The notes under the pieces are model-generated. The model had not been told where the DNA came from, searched no databases, and saw nothing but the letters and a program-made list of their open reading frames with translations. Positions 47,666 to 56,434 of a stretch of 64,000 bases of DNA are shown in pieces (within the stretch, counting starts at the first letter, position 1; each line of letters begins with the position of its first letter). Location: NCBI RefSeq assembly GCF_003429565.1, contig NZ_QUAK01000015.1, positions 48,229-112,228 on the forward strand, written 5' to 3'. Position numbers and translations under genes: made by a program. This DNA comes from Streptomyces triticagri. Lineage in GTDB: Bacteria > Actinomycetota > Actinomycetes > Streptomycetales > Streptomycetaceae.

Positions 47666-49091
47666 GGGGCACCCACGGTACGCGAGCGGAGATCGCCGTA
47701 CCGGCGCCGGGCTCGGACTCGATCTCCACGCTGCCGGCGACGCGTTCGGCCCGTGCGCGGATGCCGTCGAGGCCGAATCCGCCCGTGCCGGTGCGGGCGA
47801 CCGGGGCGGCCGGGTCGAAGCCTCGTCCGTCGTCCCTGATGTCCAGGGCGACCTCGTCGTCCATGTAGGAGAGGGTGACGCCGGCCCGTGCGGCTCCGGC
47901 GTGCCGGCCGATGTTGGAGAGCGCCTCCTGGGCGATGCGCAGCAGCGTCGCCTCCACCTCCTCGTGCAGCGGCGCGGCGCGTCCGGTCGCGGTGAACTGG
48001 GCCTGTACGCCGGTGCGTTCGCCCCACCGAGCGACGGTCTTCTGCAGCGCGTCCGGCAGCGAGCCGGTGGCCAGCGCGACGGGCGAGAGGTTCTGCACCG
48101 AGCGGCGGGCCTCGCCGAGGCTGTGCCGGGCGAGGTCGGCCGCTCGGTCGACGTGTTCGCGGGCCAGGCGCCGGTCCTCGGTGGCGGCCACCACCTGGAG
48201 CTGGGCGATGATGCCGGTGAGCCCCTGGGCGAGGGTGTCGTGGATCTCGGCGGCGAGCCTGCGGCGTTCGTCGGCGACGCCGGCCTCCCGTGCCTGGACG
48301 AGGAGTTGGGCGTGCAGCCCGGCGTTCTCGGCGAGCGCGGCCTCCAGGCGGGCGTTGGTGCGCTCGAGTTCGGTGATGGTGGCGGCGCGTTCCTCGGCCT
48401 CCTCGATCTCCTTGGCACCGATGTGGCCGAAGAAGAGGGCGAGTCCGCAGTGCAGGGTGAGCAGTCCGCCGAAGGCGACCCAGCCCGTGACGTCCTCGGC
48501 CGGTTTCCCGCCCATATTGGACCAGGCCATGATCACGGCGGTGCCGAGCAGTCCGGCCCTGGTGCGCACCGAGCCGGGCAGCAGCCGCCCGGCGTCGAAG
48601 TATCCGATCACGGCGAAGACGCCGTAGAAGCCGTTCATGCTGGTGAGCGCCAGCGCCAGGGCGGCGCGCAGCCAGAAGTAGACCTGCCCGGCCACGGCAC
48701 CGGGCTGTGCGAGCAGCGGCTGTGGCGCGCGGGTGCGGCGGTTCCACCAGAGCTGCAGGACGAGGGTGGCGCAGATCGTCGGTGTGAGCAGCAGCCAGCG
48801 CGACAGGGGGTGCAGGTCTCCGGTGGTGGCGACGGCCAGGAAGGTGCCGACGGCCAGGAGGCACAGCGGGCCCCAGCGGAAGAACCACGCCCAGCGTTCG
48901 GCGAGGGCGTGGGTGAGGTCGGAGTTCCGGAGCCCTTCGCCCCGTCCGGTGCTGTCTCCGGTGTTGTCGGGGACCCCGCCGTCCCGTGCTGTGTGCGTGC
49001 TGCCTTCGCCTGGTGCTGCGGACATGCGCTCCAGGATGCCCTGCGTGCGGAGGCCCGCCGTCTTCGCGGCGCAGCCGCTGGTTCCGTCCAT
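47658..49091 (-). CDS. Sensor histidine kinase (HisKA_3/DesK-NarX type)
   Basis: 477 aa. Five to six membrane helices (about 70-230), then a coiled coil (EIEEAEERAATITELERTNA) and HisKA_3 with phospho-His in RRLAAEIHDTLAQGLTGII, followed by the HATPase domain (EALSNIGRHAGAARA, DIRDDGRGFDP, GFGLDGIRARAERVAGS). The ATG at 49091 has GAGGA 7 bases upstream; a second ATG at 49025 is possible. It lies 29 bases after the permease, so sensing is tied to this exporter, as in antibiotic-stress systems of Firmicutes and actinobacteria. Confidence 0.92.
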   Translation of the reverse strand: MDGTSGCAAKTAGLRTQGILERMSAAPGEGSTHTARDGGVPDNTGDSTGRGEGLRNSDLTHALAERWAWFFRWGPLCLLAVGTFLAVATTGDLHPLSRWLLLTPTICATLVLQLWWNRRTRAPQPLLAQPGAVAGQVYFWLRAALALALTSMNGFYGVFAVIGYFDAGRLLPGSVRTRAGLLGTAVIMAWSNMGGKPAEDVTGWVAFGGLLTLHCGLALFFGHIGAKEIEEAEERAATITELERTNARLEAALAENAGLHAQLLVQAREAGVADERRRLAAEIHDTLAQGLTGIIAQLQVVAATEDRRLAREHVDRAADLARHSLGEARRSVQNLSPVALATGSLPDALQKTVARWGERTGVQAQFTATGRAAPLHEEVEATLLRIAQEALSNIGRHAGAARAGVTLSYMDDEVALDIRDDGRGFDPAAPVARTGTGGFGLDGIRARAERVAGSVEIESEPGAGTAISARVPWVPHD

Positions 49092-49120
49092 GACCGGTCC
49101 TCGCTCGTCCTGCGCAGTCG

Positions 49121-49927
49121 TCACTCCCACCGGAACCAGCGGGCCGCCGCCGAGAGCAGCACGACCACCCACACGGCGGTGACGCCGAGGTGCAGCAGGC
49201 CGGGGAAGTCGCCGCCGGCCGCGTCGTTCAGGGCCTGTGACGCAGCGCCGAGCGGGGTGCACTCGACGATGCGGCGCAAGGTCTCCGGCAGGGTCTCGAC
49301 CGGCGCCCACACCCCGGCGGTGAACATCATCGGGAAGAAGACCACGGTGCCGACGGCCTGCGCCATCTTGATGGTGCGGCAGAGCGCGGCGATCGTCGCG
49401 CCCACGGCGAGTGCGGCCAGGCAGGCGAGGAGTACGGCCAGGACGTACCCGACCGGCTGTGCAGGCAGGGAGACGCGGAAGGCGATCCGGCCGACGGCGA
49501 GCACGAGCAGCGCGGACAGCGCGATGGCGGCGGCGTGCAGTACGACCTGTGCGGCGATCAGCATGGATGGGCGAGCAGGGGTCGTCGAGAGCCGTCGCAG
49601 GATGCCGCGCTCGCGATAGGTGGTGAGCACGCCGGGCATCACCTGCACCCCGGCGGTGATCATGCCGAGGAGTACGGCGACGGGGACGTACAGGTCGATG
49701 ACCCGGCGGCCGCCGAGGCCCTCGTCGGGCTCCCGGAAGGCGGGGATCAGGCCGAGGATCACCATGAGGACGGTCGGGAAGGCCAGGATCCAGAAGAGCG
49801 CGGCCGGCTCCCGGCGGAACAGCACGGCCTCCGAGCGCAGTACGGCCAGGAAGGCGGTGCGGCGGCGGCGCCGGTCACCCGGATCTGCGGCCGCGGCGGC
49901 GGGCGTGGTCGTCGTCGGGGCGGACAT
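49121..49927 (-). CDS. ABC-2 type transporter permease
   Basis: 268 aa, six membrane helices: FLAVLRSEAVLFRREPAALF, FWILAFPTVLMVILGLIPAF, then VPVAVLLGMITAGVQVMPGV with YRERGILRRLSTTP and the ABC-2 block MAQAVGTVVFFPMMFTAGVW. It pairs with the DrrA-like ATPase of the same operon to form a drug or lipid exporter. AGGAGAC precedes the ATG. Confidence 0.92.
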   Translation of the reverse strand: MSAPTTTTPAAAAADPGDRRRRRTAFLAVLRSEAVLFRREPAALFWILAFPTVLMVILGLIPAFREPDEGLGGRRVIDLYVPVAVLLGMITAGVQVMPGVLTTYRERGILRRLSTTPARPSMLIAAQVVLHAAAIALSALLVLAVGRIAFRVSLPAQPVGYVLAVLLACLAALAVGATIAALCRTIKMAQAVGTVVFFPMMFTAGVWAPVETLPETLRRIVECTPLGAASQALNDAAGGDFPGLLHLGVTAVWVVVLLSAAARWFRWE

Positions 49928-49992
49928 GGAGGTCTCCTGGGTGAGGTGGGATGGGGTCCGGGTCCGGGTGCGTGGTGGCTTACGACTCCGGC

Positions 49993-50049
49993 GGCTCGAG
50001 CTCGGGCGGTGGCGGTGGCGGTGGCGGTGGCTCGAGCTCGGGCGGTGGC
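49993..50049. repeat. GGTGGC hexanucleotide array with flanking 21-bp repeats
   Basis: A 21-bp unit containing CTCGAGCTCGGGCGGTGGC occurs at 49993-50013 and 50029-50049, with GGTGGC repeated about four times between (50008-50030). On the minus strand a frame shifted by +1 from the end of the ATPase gene continues as a Pro/Glu-rich tail (PEPEPPPELEPP..., ending TAA). Confidence 0.7.
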
Positions 50050-50055
50050 TCTGGC

Positions 50056-51024
50056 TCAGGCGGTCGCCGCGGAGGCCGTTTCCCGGCCGTCCTCGTCCGC
50101 CGGCGTCCGCTCCTCGGTCAGGTCCAGGAACGCGTCGTCCAACGTGGCGTCCACGACGTGCAGTTGGCCCGCGGTGATACCGCGGCGGACGAGCAGGGTG
50201 ATGACCGCGTTGACCGTCTCGTCGGTGCCGGTGATCTCGATGCGGCCGCGCTTGTCGCCCACCGAGCCGACGCCGGGCAACGCGGCAAGCTCCGCCGGGT
50301 CGAGCGGCGCGGACGGCACGAAGGACATCACGCTGGGGTTCGCGGCGCGGCCGATCAGCCCTTCGGGGGAGTCGAGGGCGGCGATCCGGCCCTTGTCGAT
50401 CACCGCGATCCGGTCGCAGAGCCGCTGCGCCTCCTCCATGAAGTGCGTGACGAGCAGCACGGTGACGCCGCCGGCCCGCACCTCCTCGATCAGCTCCCAG
50501 GTGTCGCGCCGGGCGCGCGGGTCGAGACCGGTGGTGAGCTCGTCGAGCACCACGACCCGTGGGTTGCCGACGAGCGCGAGGGCGATGAAGAGCCGCTGCT
50601 TCTGGCCGCCGCTGAGCTTCGCGAAGCGGGCGCCGAGGCGGTCGGTGAGGCCGAGGCGTTCGGCGAGCGGGCGCCAGTCGGCGGGGGTGCGGTAGAAGGA
50701 GCTGTACAGCTCCAGGGCCTCCCGTACGGTGATCTTGGCCTGGAGTTCGCTCTCCTGCAGCTGGGAGCCGAGGAGTTCGGTGACCCGGTCGTGGTCGGCG
50801 ACGGGGTCGAGCCCGGCGACGCGCACCCGGCCCGAGTCCGGGACGCGCAGGCCCTCGACGCACTCCACGGTGGTCGTCTTGCCGGCCCCGTTCGGACCGA
50901 GGATCCCGAAGATCTCCCCCTCGCCCACCTCGAACGACACCCCGTCCACGACGGTCCGTTCGCCGTAGGCCTTGGTCAGGCCGCTGACTTCGATGATGGG
51001 CGCGCTGGACGCTTGGCTCGGCAT
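50056..51024 (-). CDS. ABC exporter ATP-binding protein (DrrA-like)
   Basis: 322 aa. Walker A GPNGAGKTT, Q-loop region LGSQLQESEL, signature KLSGGQKQR, Walker B VVVLDELTTGLD and H-loop VTHFMEEA. The C-terminal 90 residues (DUF4162-type, GRIEITGTDETVNAVITLLV) match drug-resistance ATPases such as DrrA. First gene of the operon that continues with permease, kinase and regulator. The stop is followed by the GGTGGC repeat. Confidence 0.93.
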   Translation of the reverse strand: MPSQASSAPIIEVSGLTKAYGERTVVDGVSFEVGEGEIFGILGPNGAGKTTTVECVEGLRVPDSGRVRVAGLDPVADHDRVTELLGSQLQESELQAKITVREALELYSSFYRTPADWRPLAERLGLTDRLGARFAKLSGGQKQRLFIALALVGNPRVVVLDELTTGLDPRARRDTWELIEEVRAGGVTVLLVTHFMEEAQRLCDRIAVIDKGRIAALDSPEGLIGRAANPSVMSFVPSAPLDPAELAALPGVGSVGDKRGRIEITGTDETVNAVITLLVRRGITAGQLHVVDATLDDAFLDLTEERTPADEDGRETASAATA

Positions 51025-51080
51025 GCTCCGAATAGTGGCCGCCCGCCCGGCCCTCCGGCATCGCCCATCGCGCTCGACCG

Positions 51081-51104
51081 CGCATCAGCCGATCGGTTGA
51101 TGCG
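51081..51104. promoter_or_regulatory. 24-bp operator-like dyad in the divergent promoter region
   Basis: Half-sites CGCATCAGCCGA and TCGGTTGATGCG form a 24-bp palindrome with one mismatched pair (51088/51097). It sits between the leftward exporter/two-component operon (start 51024) and the rightward exporter pair (start 51170), the only place a shared operator would fit. The NarL-type regulator of the operon is the obvious candidate to bind (inference). Confidence 0.55.
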
Positions 51105-51169
51105 AGGGTCGGCCCCCGGCCGGAAATCCAGTGGGGCGCTGTCAGTGGTGAATCGTAGGCTCGCTCCTG

Positions 51170-53470
51170 ATGTCCACTGACACTGCGCACGCCGCCGATC
51201 CCGCGTCCGAGTCCGAAAGCCGTCCGCCCGGCGAAGCCGTGGGCCGGGGCTCGGCCGTGCGTACGCTGCTGCGGCTCTGGCCGTTCGTGCGGCCCGTGCG
51301 GGTGCGGCTGTTCACGGCGGCGTTCGTGGCGATCCTGGCCTCCAGTACGGGACTTGTCATCCCGCTGGTCCTGAAGTGGCTGGTGGACGGGCCGGTCGCC
51401 GACCGGGACCCGGGCGGGGTCTGGCTCGGGGCGTTTCTGCTGCTCCTGATCGGAGTGGCGGAGGCGCTGCTCTTCGGGTTCCGGCGGTGGCTGGTGGCGC
51501 GGCCGCTGGCCGGCGTCGAGGCCTCGATGCGCAGCCATCTGTACGGACATCTGCAGCGCCTGCCGGTGGCGTTCCACGACCGCTGGGCCTCGGGGCAGTT
51601 GCTGTCGCGGGCCACCACGGATCTGATGCTGCTGCGTCTCTTCCTCGCCTTCCCGCTGACGTTCCTCCTGGTCAATGGCGTGACGATCCTGATCGGCGTG
51701 ATCATTCTGCTCGCCCAGGAGTGGACGCTGGGCCTGGTGATCCTGGCGCCGGCCGTGCCGATGATCGCGATCTGCTCGCTCTTCGAGCGGAAGTACTCGA
51801 GCGTGGCGCGGCGGGCGCAGGACCAGGTCGGCGATCTGACGACGGTCGTCGAGGAGAGCGTGCTCGGCATCCGGATCATCAAGGGCTTCGGCCGGCACCG
51901 CGCGCAGGCCCGCGACTTCCGCCGGCACGCGCACACGCTGCGCGGCACCGAACTGCACAAGGCCCGGCTGCTCGCGTCCATCTGGGCCGCCATCGTCGTC
52001 CTGCCCGAACTGGCCATCGGCGCGGCGCTCGTGCTCGGCACGGTGCAGGTGGCGGACGGCGACCTGTCCGCCGGGACGCTGGTGGCGTTCCTGTCCACCG
52101 CGCTGGCGCTGCGCTGGCCGGTGGAGTCGATCGGCTTTCTGCTCGCGATCAGCCAGGACGCGGCGAAGGCGACGGAGCGGTACTTCGAAGTCCTGGACGC
52201 AGAACCGGAGTCCGGCCGGCCGGACAACAGGGAGCCGGGGCCCGCCCCCGCCCCGGAGACGGCCGCGGCGCCCGAGGTCACCGCCCCACCGCGGGGCACC
52301 GGCAGATCGCCGGACGCCGGCCCGCGGGACGACGATCCGCAGCACGACCGCCCGTCACCGCACGGCACCACATCGCGGGACACCGCCCCGCGGGAAGGCA
52401 GGTCGTCGCAGGACGGCGAGCGGTCGCAGGGCGGCGAGCGGTCGCAGGGCGGCGACCCGAAGGACGGCCGATCATCGCAGGGCGGCGGCATGGCGCCCGC
52501 AGCCGGCTCGGGGCGTGACCGCGACCCGCGGGGCGGCAGCGCACTGCAAGGCGCCCGCACGACACCGGACAGCGGCCCGTCGCAGGGCGGCGACCCCGCA
52601 CAGGACAGCAGCGCGTCACGCGACACCGACCCGCAGGGCAGCGACCGGCGCGGCGGTGGTCCGTTGTGCGGTGACGGGTTCGTCGGGGGGCTGCGGTTCG
52701 AGCGGGTCGTGTTTCGGTATCCGGACGCCCCCGCCGACAGCCCACCCGCCCTCGACGGCGTCGATCTGCACGTCGAGTCCGGCGAGACCATGGCGCTGGT
52801 CGGTGCCACCGGGTCGGGGAAGACCACGCTGACCGCGCTGGTGCCGCGGCTGCACGAGGTGACCCGTGGCCGGATCACGCTGGACGGCGAGGACATCACC
52901 GCGATGGACCGCGCGCGGCTGCGCGCACTGGTCGCGGTGGCGTTCGAGGAGCCGACCCTGTTCTCCGCCACGGTCGGGGAGAACGTCCTGATGGGCGCGG
53001 GCCCGGACGCGGACGCGGAGGATCTGGACCGCGCACTCTCCGTCGCCCAGGCCGACTTCGTGCACGACCTGCCGCAGGGCGCGGACACCCAGGTCGGCGA
53101 GCAGGGCCTGAGCCTGTCCGGCGGTCAGCGCCAGCGCCTCGCCCTGGCCCGCGCGGTGGTCGGACGGCCGCCGTTCCTGGTGCTCGACGATCCGCTGTCC
53201 GCGCTCGACGTGCACACCGAAGCCCTGGTGGAGGCGGCGCTGCGGCGCGTCCTCTCCGACACCACGGCCCTGGTCGTGGCGCACCGGCCGTCCACCGTGC
53301 TGCTCGCCGACCGTGTGGCGCTGCTCTCCGGCGGCCGTATCACCGCGGTCGGCACCCACCAGGAACTGCTGCGCACCAGCGCGGAGTACGCCTGGCTGAT
53401 GTCCGGCGAGGGCGGCGACGCACCCGAGCAGGGCCCGACGACCACCGGCCAGGAGGCACGCACCCGATGA
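51170..53470 (+). CDS. ABC exporter half-transporter with degenerate catalytic site and long linker
   Basis: 766 aa, type IV ABC exporter (MsbA-like). TMD with six helices (about 30-340). Between TMD and NBD lies an insertion of about 155 residues (347-502), rich in Gly, Ser, Asp, Arg, Pro, with repeated SQGG motifs. The NBD has Walker A GATGSGKTT, signature LSLSGGQRQRLAL and Walker B FLVLDDPLSALD, so the catalytic Glu is Asp. Its partner downstream overlaps by 4 bases and has a normal Walker B. The pair is therefore probably a heterodimer with one weak ATP site, as in TM287/288-like exporters. Confidence 0.92.
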   Translation: MSTDTAHAADPASESESRPPGEAVGRGSAVRTLLRLWPFVRPVRVRLFTAAFVAILASSTGLVIPLVLKWLVDGPVADRDPGGVWLGAFLLLLIGVAEALLFGFRRWLVARPLAGVEASMRSHLYGHLQRLPVAFHDRWASGQLLSRATTDLMLLRLFLAFPLTFLLVNGVTILIGVIILLAQEWTLGLVILAPAVPMIAICSLFERKYSSVARRAQDQVGDLTTVVEESVLGIRIIKGFGRHRAQARDFRRHAHTLRGTELHKARLLASIWAAIVVLPELAIGAALVLGTVQVADGDLSAGTLVAFLSTALALRWPVESIGFLLAISQDAAKATERYFEVLDAEPESGRPDNREPGPAPAPETAAAPEVTAPPRGTGRSPDAGPRDDDPQHDRPSPHGTTSRDTAPREGRSSQDGERSQGGERSQGGDPKDGRSSQGGGMAPAAGSGRDRDPRGGSALQGARTTPDSGPSQGGDPAQDSSASRDTDPQGSDRRGGGPLCGDGFVGGLRFERVVFRYPDAPADSPPALDGVDLHVESGETMALVGATGSGKTTLTALVPRLHEVTRGRITLDGEDITAMDRARLRALVAVAFEEPTLFSATVGENVLMGAGPDADAEDLDRALSVAQADFVHDLPQGADTQVGEQGLSLSGGQRQRLALARAVVGRPPFLVLDDPLSALDVHTEALVEAALRRVLSDTTALVVAHRPSTVLLADRVALLSGGRITAVGTHQELLRTSAEYAWLMSGEGGDAPEQGPTTTGQEARTR
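52405..52458 (+). repeat. Three tandem 18-bp units inside the exporter linker
   Basis: GTCGCAGG(A/G)CGGCGAGCG at 52405-52422, 52423-52440 and, with two changes, 52441-52458. The array keeps the frame, encoding the SQ-x-GE-R hexapeptide repeat. Scattered single copies of the CAGGGCGGCGA core follow, so the linker seems to have grown by slippage. Confidence 0.75.
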
Positions 53471-55425
53471 CCACCCAGCTCTCCGGCTCCAGCGCCGCCT
53501 CCCCCGGCTCAGGTCCCGACGACCGGACCGAGCAGCGGCCGCCCACCGAGGAACATGTCGCCGCCCAACTCCCGCACGAGGACGCCGCATACGAGGACGC
53601 CCCGCACGACGACGCCCGCAGACGCGAATCCGACGACCCCTTCGACCAGGACGCACTTCCCACACCCCCGGGCGCGACCGGCGCCCTGCTGCGCTCGCTG
53701 CTCGCCCCGATGCGCGGCCGCGTCGCGTTCGCCGCCCTGCTGCTCCTGCTGCAGCAGGCCGCGGTCCAGGCGGGCCCGCTGCTCGTCGCGTACGCCATCG
53801 ACCGCGCGGTGCCCGCACTCCGCGCCGGCGACCACGGCCCGCTGATCGCCGTCGGCGTCGCCTTCGCCGCGCTGTCGCTCGCGGCCGGCGTCCTGCAGTA
53901 CGGCTTCATCCGCGCCGCCGCCCGCGTCAACCAGGACGTCCTGCTCGACCTGCGCGGCCGCATCTTCCGCCAGGCGCAGGCGCTCTCCGTGGACTTCCAC
54001 GAGCGCTACACCTCGGGCCGGCTGATCTCCCGCGCCACCACGGACGTCGAGTCACTGCGGGAGCTGCTCTCCGAGGGGCTGCAGGAGCTGATCACGGTCC
54101 TCCTGTCGTTCGTGTACATCTCGGCGATGCTGCTCTGGCTCGACCTCGGGCTCGGCGCGGTCGCGGTGGCCTCGTTCGTACCGCTGTATCTGCTCGTACG
54201 CCTCTACCAGCGGCGCGCGGGGCGCGTCTTCCGGCGCAGGTCGACGGCGATCGCGGCGGTGATCGTGAAGTTCGCCGAGACGATGAACGGCATCCGTCCG
54301 GTCCAGGCCTTCCGCCGCGAGCGGGCAAACGCCGCGGAGTTCGAGGTCCTGAACCACCGCCACGAGCGCACCAACGGCGACGCCCTCCTCGAGATGGCCC
54401 GCTATGTGGTCGGCTCCCGCCTGGTGGCGAACACGGCGGTGGCCGGCATCGTCCTGTGGGGCGCGTACCGGGTGGCGGGCGGCACGCTCGCGCTCGGCGT
54501 GCTCGCGGCGGCCGTGCTGTATCTGCGGCGGCTGTACGACCCGATCGACCGGCTCGGCATGTTCCTGAACTCGTACCAGTCCGCGGCCGCATCGCTGGAG
54601 AAGATCGCCGGTCTGCTCGCCCAGACGCCGACCGTGCCGGAGCCCGAGGTCGCGCTGTCGCTGCCCGCGCTCGCGTCCGAACACCCGGGCCGTACGGTCG
54701 AGTTCGAGGACGTCTCGTTCGCGTACCGCACGGGCGGCGAGATCCTGCCGCGCTTCGGCCTGACGATCCCGGCCGGGCAGACGGTCGCCGTGGTGGGCTC
54801 CACCGGCGCCGGCAAGTCGACCCTCGCCAAGCTGCTCGCCCGCTTCTACGACCCCACGGGCGGCCGCGTCCTGCTCGACGGCACCGACCTGCGCGACCTG
54901 CCGGTGCCCGAACTGCGCCGCGGCGTGGTGATGGTGACCCAGGAGGCCTTCCTGTTCTCCGGCACGGTCGCCGACAACATCGCGATCGGTCGCCCGGAGG
55001 CGGACCGCGAGGAGATCGAGCGTGCGGCGAAGGCGATCGGCGCGCACGATTTCATCAGCGCCCTGCCGGACGGCTACGACACGGACGTCCGCAAGCGCGG
55101 CGGCCGGATCTCGGCCGGCCAACGGCAGTTGGTGGCCTTCGCGCGGGCGCTGCTCGCGGATCCCGCGGTACTGATCCTCGACGAGGCGACCAGTTCGCTC
55201 GACATCCCGGGCGAGCGGGCGGTGCAGCAGGCGATGCACACGGTGCTGCGCGGACGTACGGCGGTGGTGATCGCACACCGCCTGTCCACCGTCGAGATCG
55301 CCGACCGGGTCCTGGTGATGGCCGACGGCCGCGTCGTGGAGGACGGCTCCCCTGCCGAACTCATCGCCGCCACGGGCCACTTCGCCGACCTCCACCGGGC
55401 CTGGCGGGACAGCCTGGCGGGGTGA
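53467..55425 (+). CDS. ABC exporter half-transporter with intact catalytic site
   Basis: 652 aa. A Pro/Asp/Glu-rich N-terminus of about 60 residues precedes a six-helix TMD (about 75-370) and an NBD with Walker A GSTGAGKST, signature RISAGQRQLVAF, a weak form of LSGGQ, and Walker B AVLILDEATSSLD with catalytic Glu. H-loop VIAHRLSTV. Complementary defects (Asp in the partner's Walker B, SAGQ here) are the mark of asymmetric heterodimers. Substrate unknown; adjacency to the ABC-2/two-component operon suggests drug or lipid export. Confidence 0.93.
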   Translation: MTTQLSGSSAASPGSGPDDRTEQRPPTEEHVAAQLPHEDAAYEDAPHDDARRRESDDPFDQDALPTPPGATGALLRSLLAPMRGRVAFAALLLLLQQAAVQAGPLLVAYAIDRAVPALRAGDHGPLIAVGVAFAALSLAAGVLQYGFIRAAARVNQDVLLDLRGRIFRQAQALSVDFHERYTSGRLISRATTDVESLRELLSEGLQELITVLLSFVYISAMLLWLDLGLGAVAVASFVPLYLLVRLYQRRAGRVFRRRSTAIAAVIVKFAETMNGIRPVQAFRRERANAAEFEVLNHRHERTNGDALLEMARYVVGSRLVANTAVAGIVLWGAYRVAGGTLALGVLAAAVLYLRRLYDPIDRLGMFLNSYQSAAASLEKIAGLLAQTPTVPEPEVALSLPALASEHPGRTVEFEDVSFAYRTGGEILPRFGLTIPAGQTVAVVGSTGAGKSTLAKLLARFYDPTGGRVLLDGTDLRDLPVPELRRGVVMVTQEAFLFSGTVADNIAIGRPEADREEIERAAKAIGAHDFISALPDGYDTDVRKRGGRISAGQRQLVAFARALLADPAVLILDEATSSLDIPGERAVQQAMHTVLRGRTAVVIAHRLSTVEIADRVLVMADGRVVEDGSPAELIAATGHFADLHRAWRDSLAG

Positions 55426-55488
55426 GCGGGGGTTGAGCCGTCGGCGAACCGCCGCGCGGCCGCCTGCCCGGCCGGACAGAGTGCTGGG

Positions 55489-56160
55489 ATGGATGTGATC
55501 GAGACCCTGCCCTCGCTGCGCATGCTCCGGTTCCCAGTGGGGACGGCCTACCTGTGGCGGGACGGCGAAGACCTGACCCTGATCGACGCCGGTACGGCCG
55601 ACGCCGCCGCGGAGATCGAGAGCGTGCTCGACGGCCGGCTGCAGCGGATCGTTCTGACGCACTGGCACGAGGACCACACCGGCTCGGCCGCCGAACTGGC
55701 CGCCCGGCACGGCGCGGAGGTGGTGGCGCACCGCCTCGAGGCTCCGGTGATCCGGGGCGAGGCGGCGGGAGCACCGCCGGTCCTCGAGGAGTTCGAGGTG
55801 CCGATCAAGGAGTCGCTGCCGCCCCTGCCGCCGGCTCCGCCGTGCCCGGTCGACCGGGAGGTGGAGGACGGCGATGTGCTGGCGTTCGGCGGCGGCGCGG
55901 TGGTGGTCGCGGTGCCCGGGCACACGGACGGGTCGATCGCGGTCCAACTGCCCGGACTCGGCGTCCTGTTCACCGGTGACGCGGTCGCCAACGTCGGCCG
56001 GACCATGCTCGGCGTCTTCAACACCGACCGCGCCCGGGCCGTCGCGTCGCTGCACCGCCTTGCGGGCCTGAAGGTCGACACCGCGGCCTTCGGCCACGGC
56101 GATCCGATCGTCGGCGATGCGTCGGCCGCCCTGCGCCGGGCGGCCGACGCGACGCGCTGA
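55489..56160 (+). CDS. Metallo-beta-lactamase-fold hydrolase
   Basis: 223 aa. The metal motif is THWHEDHTGSAAEL, with further ligands in VPGHTDGSI, FTGDAVANVGR and FGHGDPI, giving a full binuclear site. The fold is of the glyoxalase-II-like group; the substrate is not known. MDVIETLPSLRMLRF begins at ATG 55489. It is 63 bases after the exporter gene and may be co-transcribed. Confidence 0.85.
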   Translation: MDVIETLPSLRMLRFPVGTAYLWRDGEDLTLIDAGTADAAAEIESVLDGRLQRIVLTHWHEDHTGSAAELAARHGAEVVAHRLEAPVIRGEAAGAPPVLEEFEVPIKESLPPLPPAPPCPVDREVEDGDVLAFGGGAVVVAVPGHTDGSIAVQLPGLGVLFTGDAVANVGRTMLGVFNTDRARAVASLHRLAGLKVDTAAFGHGDPIVGDASAALRRAADATR

Positions 56161-56434
56161 CGGGTGCGCCGACTCGCACGGTCGCCGGCAGGTGTGCACC
56201 GGGGTGCCCCGGCCGCACGCGCAGCGCGCGACACCCGCGTCCCGGATCGCCGCAAGCCCCCGACCAGCATGTGAGATACAGCGCGATGTGATCTCCACCA
56301 CGACATGATCGGGGAGTCGCGGGTGAAGGTGTCCCGTCGGTCCGTCCCGAGTGGTCTCGCGTCGCGTGGTCCCGCATCGATGTCAGGTGGAGGTACGGGC
56401 CACGGCACATCCCCTCGAGAGAGCAGATCCACCC

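Noticed and set aside
52278..52745. Cys/Arg/Pro-rich minus-strand frame opposite the exporter linker
   Set aside because: It mirrors the in-frame 18-bp repeats of the real gene; composition artefact.
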